Of a DNA stretch of 5,247 nt, positions 1-5,247 are shown one piece after another (positions within the stretch are counted from its first letter, which is position 1; each line of letters starts with the position of its first letter). Position numbers and translations under genes: made by a program. Source of the DNA: SIG440 sp045596485 (lineage in GTDB: Bacteria > Bacillota > Clostridia > Monoglobales > Monoglobaceae); the NCBI GenBank assembly GCA_045596485.1, contig JAZOCL010000027.1, forward strand, positions 1 to 5,247. Direction: 5' to 3'. The notes under the pieces were generated by a model, which ran no database searches, was not told the DNA's origin, and saw nothing but the letters and a program-made list of their open reading frames with translations.

Positions 1-1
1 T

Positions 2-685
2 CGGGTAACGGTTTTTCCATTCGGAATCTCCGCCAAGCTCAACAGCGAATATATCAAAAGCTCACAAAAGGAGTTTTTTATCGCATTTTCAGGTCCCCTT
101 CTCAATCTGCTGCTTTTTTGGCTCTGCAACATTTTTGCAAACTTTCTTCATTATGAGCTGCTGCAATTTTGTGCAGACGTGAACCTTTCAATGGCTTTGA
201 TAAATCTTGTTCCTGCCCTTCCCCTTGACGGCGGCAGAATGGTTAAAGCAATTCTCGCCCAAAAGCTTGGAGCAATCAGGGCATATAACATTATGCTCAG
301 GCTCAGCCGAATTCTTATTTGCGCCCTTGGAATTTTTGCTCTGTTTATATTTTTTGCAAGCGGTTTCAACTTCTCGCTCATTCTTATATCAGCCTTTCTG
401 TTTCAGAATCTGGGATACGAACAGCGATGCATCTCACATATAGCACTGAAGGAGATTCTTGAAAGCTCCAAAAAGCTGGAAAACCGTGAAACTTTTCCGT
501 CAAAAGTCTTTTGTGTGGCAGAAGTCTCTCGGGCATCAAGCATTTTAAGGTATCTTGGTTATGACTATTATTGCATTTTTCACGTAATCGGTCAAAGCTC
601 CGAAATTACAAAAACCTTAACAGAAACCCGTATTCTGACAGAGCTCACACGCTCAGGAATCAGAACAAGATTCTGTGACATATGA
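2..685 (+). CDS. M50 family intramembrane metalloprotease, SpoIVFB-like (5' partial)
   Basis: This is the C-terminal 227 residues of a membrane-embedded zinc protease of the site-2-protease family; the frame is open to the left edge, so the start and the HExxH zinc motif lie outside the window. Visible residues 5-8 (FPFG) and 24-35 (EFFIAFSGPLLN) match the segment that follows HExxH in SpoIVFB-type enzymes. Residues 61-79 carry the second hallmark, NLSMALINLVPALPLDGGR, in which D76 of the LDGG motif would be the third zinc ligand. Hydrophobic segments lie near 27-48, 60-72, 103-119 and 122-135. A soluble tail of about 85 residues follows, in the position of the CBS-like domain of SpoIVFB, but I cannot confirm that fold. 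In Bacillus, SpoIVFB cleaves pro-sigma-K in the mother cell during sporulation; the same substrate here is only inference, and a general M50 protease is the alternative. An internal GTG at 179 is not the start, because it cuts through the conserved core. The gene is convergent with the rsgA-rpe-thiN set. Confidence 0.85.
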   Translation, partial: RVTVFPFGISAKLNSEYIKSSQKEFFIAFSGPLLNLLLFWLCNIFANFLHYELLQFCADVNLSMALINLVPALPLDGGRMVKAILAQKLGAIRAYNIMLRLSRILICALGIFALFIFFASGFNFSLILISAFLFQNLGYEQRCISHIALKEILESSKKLENRETFPSKVFCVAEVSRASSILRYLGYDYYCIFHVIGQSSEITKTLTETRILTELTRSGIRTRFCDI

Positions 686-723
686 AAAAATCACAACCAT
701 GCAGGCTGTGATTTTTTGTTTTT
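685..723. terminator. Bidirectional intrinsic terminator between convergent genes
   Basis: Bases 685-695 (AAAAAATCACA) pair perfectly with 707-717 (TGTGATTTTTT), an 11-bp stem. It extends past one A-C mismatch (696/706) by two C-G pairs (697-698 with 704-705) to an ATGCA loop. The T-rich arm followed by GTTTTT ends transcripts of the protease gene, whose TGA (683-685) touches the stem. Read on the minus strand, the A-run becomes a T-run just after the TAA (722-724) of the secreted-protein gene. The stem contains four G-C pairs below the mismatch, so it is AT-rich but continuous. Placement between two convergent stop codons supports shared use. Confidence 0.8.
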
Positions 724-3070
724 AGTTTAATCTGAAATACTTTTCTGCCTCATCCCCGTAAAGAAGCAAGCATCTGAGCAGCTTTATGAGCCCCGGATCG
801 TCATTCTTCTCAATCTGATTGGCAGCATAGTCCCTGACGCTGTATTTATCTATGTCGCTGTACTTATAAACATTTCCTGTTCGGGTGTACACTCTGGCAT
901 ATATAGATTCAAACATCTGGCGTGAAACAATATTTTCGAACGAAAACACCTTATAACCGCCGTTCACCGTATATGTCCGCGTGAGTCCCGACTGTGTTCC
1001 CGCAATGTGCGCTTCTGTATTTTTGTAGGACTTTTCTGTCCAAAAAAGAATCCCTATTTCGTCAACCTTCTCATTTGATGAAACATAATAGTTTATGGAA
1101 ATATCACCTTCAAGAGTCAACGTCTTGCCAATAATTTTTGAATCACTCTTTTGGCTTGTGTTTTTCTCAGTAATTGTTTCTGCGCCGCTTCTATATACCT
1201 TCGTGAAGTCCATAACCCTTTCGGCATCGGTCAGCACCATATTTGAAGGTTCATAATCAGAGCCGAAATATTCCTGTGCTGCAGCACCGTAATTCAGCAT
1301 TTTCACCAGCAAAGGCTTCAGCTTTTTGTTTTGCATCATATTCTGTGCATAGCTCACAACACTGTAACCCACCGTGGGAGATTTTCCGTAAATCGTCTTT
1401 CCCTTTGCATCCTTTGCAGAAATTCTTGCATAAATCTCTTTGTTCATATCCTTTGAGGATATATTTTCATACTTAAACCTGTAACCGTTTGAGTCCTTTC
1501 CGCTATATGGAACAACCCGGTCTGCTGTTTCTTCGGTGTATTCTACTTGCGGCGTATCCCAAAAAAGCATTCTTGCATCAGCAGGATTCACTCCCTCAAG
1601 TGATGCATAAAAAATCATTGAAATTGTTCCCTGAAGGTCAAGGGTTCTGCCAGTAATCATTACAACCGTTCCCTCTGAAACCAACAGCTTTTCGTCATTG
1701 AGGGCTTCACAGCTAAGATTATTGCCTTTAACGGTTGCAGGCTTCGACAGCACAGTTGAGCCTGTAATGTAATAGAGTCTGATACCATTTGCTGCACTTC
1801 CGCTTTTGTTTAGAATATCAACCCTGAATTTTGTGTCGGGGCTTATAAGCTCTCCGTTTTCGGTAGCAACCCGACAAACAATCTGATATTTTGCGCTTTC
1901 AAGCTTGTCAAGAATTTCTTCATCCATTTCAGATTTCTTTTCAAGAAAAAGCATCATACTCTTGCCTGAGCCGTTTCCGTATAAAATTCTGATTGTCTGT
2001 TCATCCAATGTAACCGCTGCAAAGTCGGTGGAGATTTTTATTGTGGGAACCTTGCCCATTCCGTAAGCAATGGCTGCCCTTGCAATTTTCAAAATATCAA
2101 ATTTCACCCTTTCATCTGCTCCGCCTGGGGAATATGCTGAAATATCAAAGCCTACGATACGCTCCTCTGTTTTGTGATATTCTGCCGAAACCTGAACCTC
2201 AACCGCTTTGCCGTTCACCTCTGCCTCAACCTCAGGCAAGGTTTTTACAACCGTAAAAAGACCATCCTTTTCGGTAACTCCGTATACAAGTGACAGCATT
2301 TCTGACACATCACAGCCAAAAACACCGCCGTTTATATGAACGTTATTTGTATTTTCAAACTTCACATCGCCAAGAATCTGCCCTCCGCTTATGTCAATTT
2401 TGCAGCTCTCGTCTGCATAAATTGCACAGGACATATCATAGTAGGTTCTTCCGTCATCCAAATCACCATTATATGCAACCGTTCCGCCGCTCATATTGAA
2501 AGCGGCCCCTTCTGTAAGACTTACGGGGAGCTCTGCATCGTCAGGAAACAGGCTTGCCTGAGACTGGGCCATAAGTGTTCCGCTACTCATATTCAACGTT
2601 CCGCCAACAACCTTCACTGCAAACTGAACACCGTTTATTGTTCCTTCTTTTCCTTCAGATGAATCCACAATGGTGAGCGAGCTGCCTTTAGGCACAAATA
2701 TTGCAGGATTCGCACTGTATTTTCCGCCTGAAAGCTGCGTTATAAAGTAACCGTTCAGGTCAAGCGTTACGTCACCGTCAATCAAAAAGAAGGCAGCGCT
2801 GTCCTGCATCGGTCGAATTGTAATACCCGTGCTGAGCTTCAAATCATGCCTGATTACAACACATCCACCCTCAGGGCTATAGTTCGCATATTCAGCAGCT
2901 TTATCAGCCGTCCCCTCAAACAACACCTCATCTGACAGACTAAAGCTTCCGTCATTGGCAATTTCAACTGTTTTATAAACTCTTGCTGTAGCTTGTTCCG
3001 CAAAAACTGCACAAGGCACAGTGCAAAATACGAGAATAAAGCTTAAAACCAGACTCAGTATTCTCTTCAT
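722..3070 (-). CDS. Secreted multidomain protein of unknown function with tandem C-terminal YGxxAxxYF modules
   Basis: I do not recognise a named family for this 782-residue protein. Residues 1-24 form a clear Sec signal peptide (MKRILS, hydrophobic core, AVFA cleavage). Residues about 98-255 hold short strand-turn units with GGT/SGG turns, suggestive of a parallel beta-helix. Residues about 282-468 are beta-rich and resemble the domain that often precedes SLH repeats in clostridial surface proteins. Residues 473-602 and 646-779 are two diverged copies of one module, each ending in YGxxAxxYF. There is no LPxTG sorting motif, SLH repeat, dockerin or C-terminal membrane segment, so free secretion or non-covalent wall association is likely. 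The ATG at 3070 is supported by AGAGGTG 7 nt upstream. It follows thiN by 46 nt on the same strand with no obvious promoter between, so it may be cotranscribed. A role in carbohydrate or surface binding is possible, but no catalytic motif is visible. Confidence 0.9.
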   Translation of the reverse strand: MKRILSLVLSFILVFCTVPCAVFAEQATARVYKTVEIANDGSFSLSDEVLFEGTADKAAEYANYSPEGGCVVIRHDLKLSTGITIRPMQDSAAFFLIDGDVTLDLNGYFITQLSGGKYSANPAIFVPKGSSLTIVDSSEGKEGTINGVQFAVKVVGGTLNMSSGTLMAQSQASLFPDDAELPVSLTEGAAFNMSGGTVAYNGDLDDGRTYYDMSCAIYADESCKIDISGGQILGDVKFENTNNVHINGGVFGCDVSEMLSLVYGVTEKDGLFTVVKTLPEVEAEVNGKAVEVQVSAEYHKTEERIVGFDISAYSPGGADERVKFDILKIARAAIAYGMGKVPTIKISTDFAAVTLDEQTIRILYGNGSGKSMMLFLEKKSEMDEEILDKLESAKYQIVCRVATENGELISPDTKFRVDILNKSGSAANGIRLYYITGSTVLSKPATVKGNNLSCEALNDEKLLVSEGTVVMITGRTLDLQGTISMIFYASLEGVNPADARMLFWDTPQVEYTEETADRVVPYSGKDSNGYRFKYENISSKDMNKEIYARISAKDAKGKTIYGKSPTVGYSVVSYAQNMMQNKKLKPLLVKMLNYGAAAQEYFGSDYEPSNMVLTDAERVMDFTKVYRSGAETITEKNTSQKSDSKIIGKTLTLEGDISINYYVSSNEKVDEIGILFWTEKSYKNTEAHIAGTQSGLTRTYTVNGGYKVFSFENIVSRQMFESIYARVYTRTGNVYKYSDIDKYSVRDYAANQIEKNDDPGLIKLLRCLLLYGDEAEKYFRLN
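734..1135 (-). repeat. C-terminal module, copy B (residues 646-779)
   Basis: Copy B begins IIGKTLTLEGDISINYYVS, with matching blocks GILFW (673-677), GYKVFSFENIVSRQM (705-719), IYARVYTRTGNVYKYS (723-738), YSVRDYAAN (743-751) and LLLYGDEAEKYF (768-779). It ends three residues before the stop codon, so the module forms the extreme C-terminus. A charged, threonine- and serine-rich linker (about 604-645) separates the copies. Confidence 0.8.
1265..1654 (-). repeat. C-terminal module, copy A (residues 473-602)
   Basis: Copy A begins ITGRTLDLQGTISMIFYAS, passes through ARMLFW (499-504), a YRFKYENISSKDM core (530-542), IYARISAKDAKGKTIYG (546-562) and YSVVSYAQN (569-577), and ends MLNYGAAAQEYF (591-602). 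Each of these blocks has an equivalent in copy B at the same relative place, which identifies an internal protein-level duplication. The copies are too diverged to be recent. Confidence 0.8.
1667..2227 (-). other. Beta-rich middle domain, resembling pre-SLH domains of clostridial surface proteins
   Basis: Residues about 282-468. The order of elements is a short helix (FDILKIARAAI, 324-334), a strand pair (TIKISTDFAAVTLDEQTI, 343-360), a long acidic stretch (374-392), YQIVCRVATENGELISPD (395-412), and a strand then a RLYYITGSTV turn (431-440). This order resembles, from memory of family appearance, the domain often found upstream of SLH repeats in Firmicutes surface proteins. No SLH repeats follow here. 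The assignment is by eye and weak; profile-profile comparison would settle it. Confidence 0.35.
2306..2779 (-). other. Beta-helix-like region of the secreted protein
   Basis: Residues 98-255 contain successive short units of the form hydrophobic strand plus turn: DVTLDLNGYFI (100-110), SLTIVDSSEG (131-140), GGTLNMSSGTL (156-166), AAFNMSGGTV (189-198), CKIDISGGQI (223-232) and VHINGGVFG (244-252). Such regularly spaced (N/D)-x-SGG turns are typical of right-handed parallel beta-helices in secreted polysaccharide-binding or degrading proteins. The repeat count is low and the spacing irregular, and no lyase catalytic residues are recognisable, so the fold is an inference. Confidence 0.55.
2999..3070 (-). 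other. Sec signal peptide of the secreted protein
   Basis: Residues 1-24 show the three classical parts: a basic N-terminus (MKR), a hydrophobic core (ILSLVLSFILVF), and a small-residue AVFA end that fits signal peptidase I, giving a predicted mature start at E25. C16 and C20 are not in a lipobox context (no L-x-G/A/S-C followed by the mature chain), so a lipoprotein is unlikely. Confidence 0.85.
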
Positions 3071-3075
3071 AACAA

Positions 3076-3082
3076 CACCTCT
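3076..3082 (-). promoter_or_regulatory. Ribosome binding site of the secreted-protein gene
   Basis: AGAGGTG on the minus strand, with seven bases between GAGG and the ATG at 3070. It fixes the start, which is also the first residue of a canonical signal peptide. The 46-nt gap upstream of the gene shows no convincing -35/-10 pair. Confidence 0.75.
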
Positions 3083-3116
3083 ACTCTAAATAAAAACCTC
3101 TGTTCGCATTTCACCT

Positions 3117-3740
3117 TCAGTCACTTGACCGAATAACCAGAACATATCCCTTTGAAAAGCTTATTTCGCCCGGTGTTTCACCGTCAAAGCAATTGCTGCT
3201 TGCCTGAACCTCACCGCACAAAAGCTTCATATTTTCAGCTTCATAACAAAGACCTCTCACCGAGAAGCCTTCAACATCTCCCCCAAAAGGAAAAAAGGAA
3301 ATATATTTTTTGCCATCGGGAAAAACCCTGAAGCTTTGATTTTCTATGGTTATTTCATTCTTTTCGTTCAGAAGAACACCTCTGCCGCCCTTGTCCAGAA
3401 TTTTTTTTAGAAGACAATAATGCGAAAATTCGTGGTCAAGTCTCCCTCCCAGAGCTCCCAGAATAATTATATCTCTATACCCTCTTTCAAGAGCCTCCAT
3501 AACCGCCAGGTCTGTATCGGTATTGTCCTTCTTCACGGGAAAGGTCTTTATCTCTTTGGTTATCACCCTTGAGCTCAGCAGCGAGTCTCCGTCGCCAATC
3601 CACAAATCGGGAACGATTCCCAGCTTCTCTGCGTGGGCATAGCCGCCGTCCGCACAAATAACATAACTGTTTTCAAAATCATACTTTTTCAGATAGTCAT
3701 AGTCTTCAATCGGCGCAGAACAAAAAATAAAACATCTCAC
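3117..3740 (-). CDS. thiN: Thiamine pyrophosphokinase
   Basis: A cytoplasmic kinase that transfers pyrophosphate from ATP to thiamine, giving thiamine diphosphate, the cofactor of transketolase and pyruvate dehydrogenase. In the 207-residue form, the family motifs are ADGG (30-33), DLWIGDGDS (45-53), KKDNTDTD (70-77) and GALGGRLDH (95-103), together the acidic metal/nucleotide site. The C-terminal half carries SSNCF (181-185) and GEISFSKG (191-198), typical of the thiamine-binding domain. I chose the GTG at 3740 rather than the GTG at 3749: it overlaps the rpe TGA as GTGA, its GAGGG site sits 10 nt upstream instead of 1 nt, and the protein then starts VRCFIFCSAPIEDY, as the family usually does. 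The overlap implies translational coupling to rpe. No TPP riboswitch precedes it, so regulation probably comes from the operon. Confidence 0.93.
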   Translation of the reverse strand: MRCFIFCSAPIEDYDYLKKYDFENSYVICADGGYAHAEKLGIVPDLWIGDGDSLLSSRVITKEIKTFPVKKDNTDTDLAVMEALERGYRDIIILGALGGRLDHEFSHYCLLKKILDKGGRGVLLNEKNEITIENQSFRVFPDGKKYISFFPFGGDVEGFSVRGLCYEAENMKLLCGEVQASSNCFDGETPGEISFSKGYVLVIRSSD

Positions 3741-4396
3741 TTTAAACACGCCCTCATTTCAGCAACCACAGCATTAGCATCGGAAGCATTGAAGAATGCC
3801 GATCCTGCAACGGCAACATTTGCGCCGCAGGAAACAGGAGCTGCAATGTTCTTTGGAGTAACCCCTCCGTCAATTTCAAGCTCAATGTCCTTTCCCGTTT
3901 GGTCAATCATTTCTCTTGCCTTTTTGATTTTTAAGTTCATTTCTTCAATATATGACTGTCCACCAAAGCCCGGCTCAACGGTCATAATAAGCACAAGGTC
4001 AAACTTGTCTATGTCATCCTTCAAAACCTCAACAGGCGTTCCAGGCTTCACTGAGATACCTGCCTTGACCCCAAAGCTGTGAATGAAATCAGCCATTTCA
4101 GAAAGATTTTCTGTAACCTCCTGATGAACTGTGATAATATCAGCACCTGCTTTCACAAAGGTCTCAATGTACTTTTTAGGGTCTGTAATCATAAGATGAA
4201 CGTCAAAGGTAAGCGTACACATTTTTCTGAAAGCCTTCACCATATCGGGCGAATAAGCAAAGTTTGGCACAAAATGAGCGTCCATAACATCAATATGAAC
4301 ATAGTCAGCTCCCGCATCCTCTATCTTTTTGAGCTCAGCTCCAAGTCTCAAGGGATCTGCTGCCAGAATTGACGGCGCAATTTTCAAACTTTTCAT
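3737..4396 (-). CDS. rpe: Ribulose-phosphate 3-epimerase
   Basis: Interconverts D-ribulose 5-phosphate and D-xylulose 5-phosphate in the non-oxidative pentose phosphate pathway, in the cytoplasm. The 219 residues match the usual TIM-barrel length. Visible family motifs are APSILAAD (7-14), HIDVMDAHFVPN (34-45) with metal ligands H34 and D36, DVHLMI (65-70) with H67, MTVEPGFGGQ (138-147), EIDGGV (174-179) with catalytic D176, and VAGSAFF (196-202) for phosphate binding. Two usual glycines are replaced: A40 in the usual MDG, and S49 in the usual (F/Y)GP. Neither is a metal ligand. The ATG at 4396 has AAGAGG 8 nt upstream. It follows rsgA by 14 nt and overlaps thiN by 4 nt, the conserved Firmicutes order. 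Confidence 0.96.
   Translation of the reverse strand: MKSLKIAPSILAADPLRLGAELKKIEDAGADYVHIDVMDAHFVPNFAYSPDMVKAFRKMCTLTFDVHLMITDPKKYIETFVKAGADIITVHQEVTENLSEMADFIHSFGVKAGISVKPGTPVEVLKDDIDKFDLVLIMTVEPGFGGQSYIEEMNLKIKKAREMIDQTGKDIELEIDGGVTPKNIAAPVSCGANVAVAGSAFFNASDANAVVAEMRACLK
3738..3755 (-). promoter_or_regulatory. RBS and GTGA stop/start overlap coupling rpe to thiN
   Basis: Within the last codons of rpe, GAGGG (3751-3755) lies 10 nt before GTG (3738-3740), and that GTG shares bases with the rpe TGA (3737-3739). The alternative GTG at 3747-3749 would have only one base of spacing. The arrangement fits termination-reinitiation or coupled translation. Confidence 0.75.
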
Positions 4397-4404
4397 TGAT
4401 TTAA

Positions 4405-4410
4405 CCTCTT
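4405..4410 (-). promoter_or_regulatory. Ribosome binding site of rpe
   Basis: AAGAGG on the minus strand, eight bases before the rpe ATG, filling most of the 14-nt gap after the rsgA stop. There is no room for a separate promoter, so rpe must be read from an upstream transcript or from a promoter inside rsgA. Confidence 0.75.
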
Positions 4411-5247
4411 TTAGTAAATATTTTCTCTTGCTGCCTTGATTTCGCCGTAAAGCTGAACATAGCTTTCGTGACGGCTTTTTGCTATTTTGCCTTCATTCAC
4501 CGCATTCTGCACACTGCAATCGGGCTCTGAGCGATGACTGCAATCAGGAAAACGGCATCCGCCCATAAAATCTTCAAACTCTCTGAACATAGAGGACAAA
4601 TCCTCAGGAGGGATTGTGTTTACATCAAAGGAGCTGAATCCGGGCGTGTCAATTATATATCCGCCGAAGGGTAGCTGTGCAAGCTCAGAGTGTCTTGTTG
4701 TATGGCGACCTCTCTCCAGCCTTTCGCTGACACTTCCTGTTTCAAACATTTCACGCATCATAAGCTCGTTGATGAGACTTGACTTTCCTACTCCCGAATT
4801 TCCTGCAAAAACAGTTATTTCATCCTTCAAAAAGTCCCGAAGCGACTGTATTCCCGAATGCTCCAAAGCGCTGGTTACAATAACCATAAAGCCCGCCTTT
4901 TTGTATGCATTAATCAATTCTTCGTTGCCGCCCAGATCAGACTTGTTGAAGCAGACCGCAATTGAAAGCCCTGCAAACTCTGCCGATGCAATAAGCTTGT
5001 CAAGAACATAAGGATTGGGGCTGGGACTGGACTGCGCCACCACCGCTGCCATTTGGGTAACGTTTGCAACCGCAGGGCGGATAAGGACATTTTTTCTGTC
5101 CTTAATCTCATTTATGACACCGTGACTGCTGTCACTTTTTTCTATAATAACTTTATCGCCCACCAAAGGTGTGAAGCCTCGTTTTCTGAAAACACCTCTC
5201 GCACGGCACTCAATCAATCCGCTCTCGGTATCAACATAATAAAACCC
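4411..5247 (-). CDS. rsgA: Ribosome small-subunit-dependent GTPase A (5' partial)
   Basis: RsgA (YjeQ/CpgA) is a GTPase that checks and helps mature the 30S ribosomal subunit. The frame is open to the right edge: the first visible residues read GFYYVDTESG, the typical N-terminal OB-fold strand, so only about 10 residues are missing. The TTG at 5217 is therefore an internal leucine, not the start. Over 278 visible residues the GTPase motifs appear in the circularly permuted order diagnostic of the family: NKSD (G4, 101-104), TSAL (G5, 125-128), GNSGVGKS (G1, 149-156), the RHTT switch (G2, 181-184) and DTPG (G3, 200-203). A zinc-binding C-x4-C-x-H-x5-C follows (C231, C236, H238, C244), then a helical tail. 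In Firmicutes this gene usually sits next to the PASTA kinase prkC, which would lie just beyond the edge. Confidence 0.96.
   Translation of the reverse strand, partial: GFYYVDTESGLIECRARGVFRKRGFTPLVGDKVIIEKSDSSHGVINEIKDRKNVLIRPAVANVTQMAAVVAQSSPSPNPYVLDKLIASAEFAGLSIAVCFNKSDLGGNEELINAYKKAGFMVIVTSALEHSGIQSLRDFLKDEITVFAGNSGVGKSSLINELMMREMFETGSVSERLERGRHTTRHSELAQLPFGGYIIDTPGFSSFDVNTIPPEDLSSMFREFEDFMGGCRFPDCSHRSEPDCSVQNAVNEGKIAKSRHESYVQLYGEIKAARENIY

Noticed and set aside
179..181. GTG as the start of the M50 protease
   Set aside because: The frame is open to the left edge and the upstream residues (FPFG, GPLLN) belong to the conserved protease core, so this is an internal valine.
722..800. Sortase (LPxTG) or SLH anchor at the C-terminus of the secreted protein
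   Set aside because: The protein ends KYFRLN directly after module B, with no LPxTG, hydrophobic span, basic tail or SLH repeat.
2336..2662. 108-codon plus-strand open frame, and others opposite the secreted protein
   Set aside because: Cys/His-rich low-plausibility translations antisense to a gene with signal peptide and domain structure; no convincing RBS.
3071..3116. Promoter or TPP riboswitch between thiN and the secreted-protein gene
   Set aside because: Only 46 bases; no convincing -35/-10 pair and no room for or sign of the conserved TPP aptamer helices. The RBS is the only clear signal.
3633..4082. 149-codon plus-strand open frame opposite rpe and thiN
   Set aside because: It lies antisense across two well-recognised genes, has no family-like composition, and is explained as a shadow of their codon pattern.
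5215..5217. TTG as the start of rsgA
   Set aside because: The ten codons upstream encode a family-typical N-terminal strand, and the codon is an internal leucine.
1..5247. CRISPR array, insertion sequence, tRNA or rRNA
   Set aside because: No regularly spaced DNA repeats, terminal inverted repeats, transposase motifs or RNA-gene sequences were seen, and the window is almost fully occupied by recognised genes.

Overview
The window looks like a chromosomal segment of a Gram-positive, probably spore-forming Clostridia-type bacterium (Oscillospirales/Christensenellales-like gut lineages would fit). The grounds are the gene order rsgA-rpe-thiN, which is well known from Firmicutes; strong AGAGG-type ribosome binding sites; a SpoIVFB-like M50 protease; moderately AT-rich DNA; and a secreted protein of a style common in gut Clostridia. 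This assignment is inferred from gene content, not from a phylogenetic marker search.

Layout, left to right. Positions 2-685 (+) hold the C-terminal two thirds or more of a membrane-embedded M50 (site-2-protease/SpoIVFB-like) metalloprotease whose start lies off the left edge. It meets a leftward-reading gene set head-on at a perfect AT-rich hairpin (about 685-717) that can serve as a shared bidirectional terminator. Everything from 722 to the right edge is on the minus strand and tightly packed. In transcription order it reads: rsgA (ribosome-assembly GTPase, 5' end cut by the right edge), 14 nt gap, rpe (ribulose-phosphate 3-epimerase), a 4-nt GTGA stop/start overlap, thiN (thiamine pyrophosphokinase), 46 nt gap, and a 782-residue secreted multidomain protein of unknown function.

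How the genes fit together. rsgA, rpe and thiN are housekeeping functions (30S maturation, pentose phosphate pathway, thiamine diphosphate synthesis) that often travel together downstream of the PASTA kinase/phosphatase pair prkC/prpC in Firmicutes. Those two would be expected just beyond the right edge. A functional thread between rpe and thiN is plausible, since transketolase, which works beside Rpe, needs thiamine diphosphate, but this is inference. The secreted protein is the accessory element: a signal peptide, a beta-helix-like region with GGT turns, a beta-rich middle domain, and two diverged tandem copies of a roughly 130-residue module ending in a (L)xYGxxAxxYF signature. That protein is the least explained part of the window.

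No RNA genes, mobile elements, CRISPR arrays or riboswitches were seen. No stretch above 50 bases lacks a gene.
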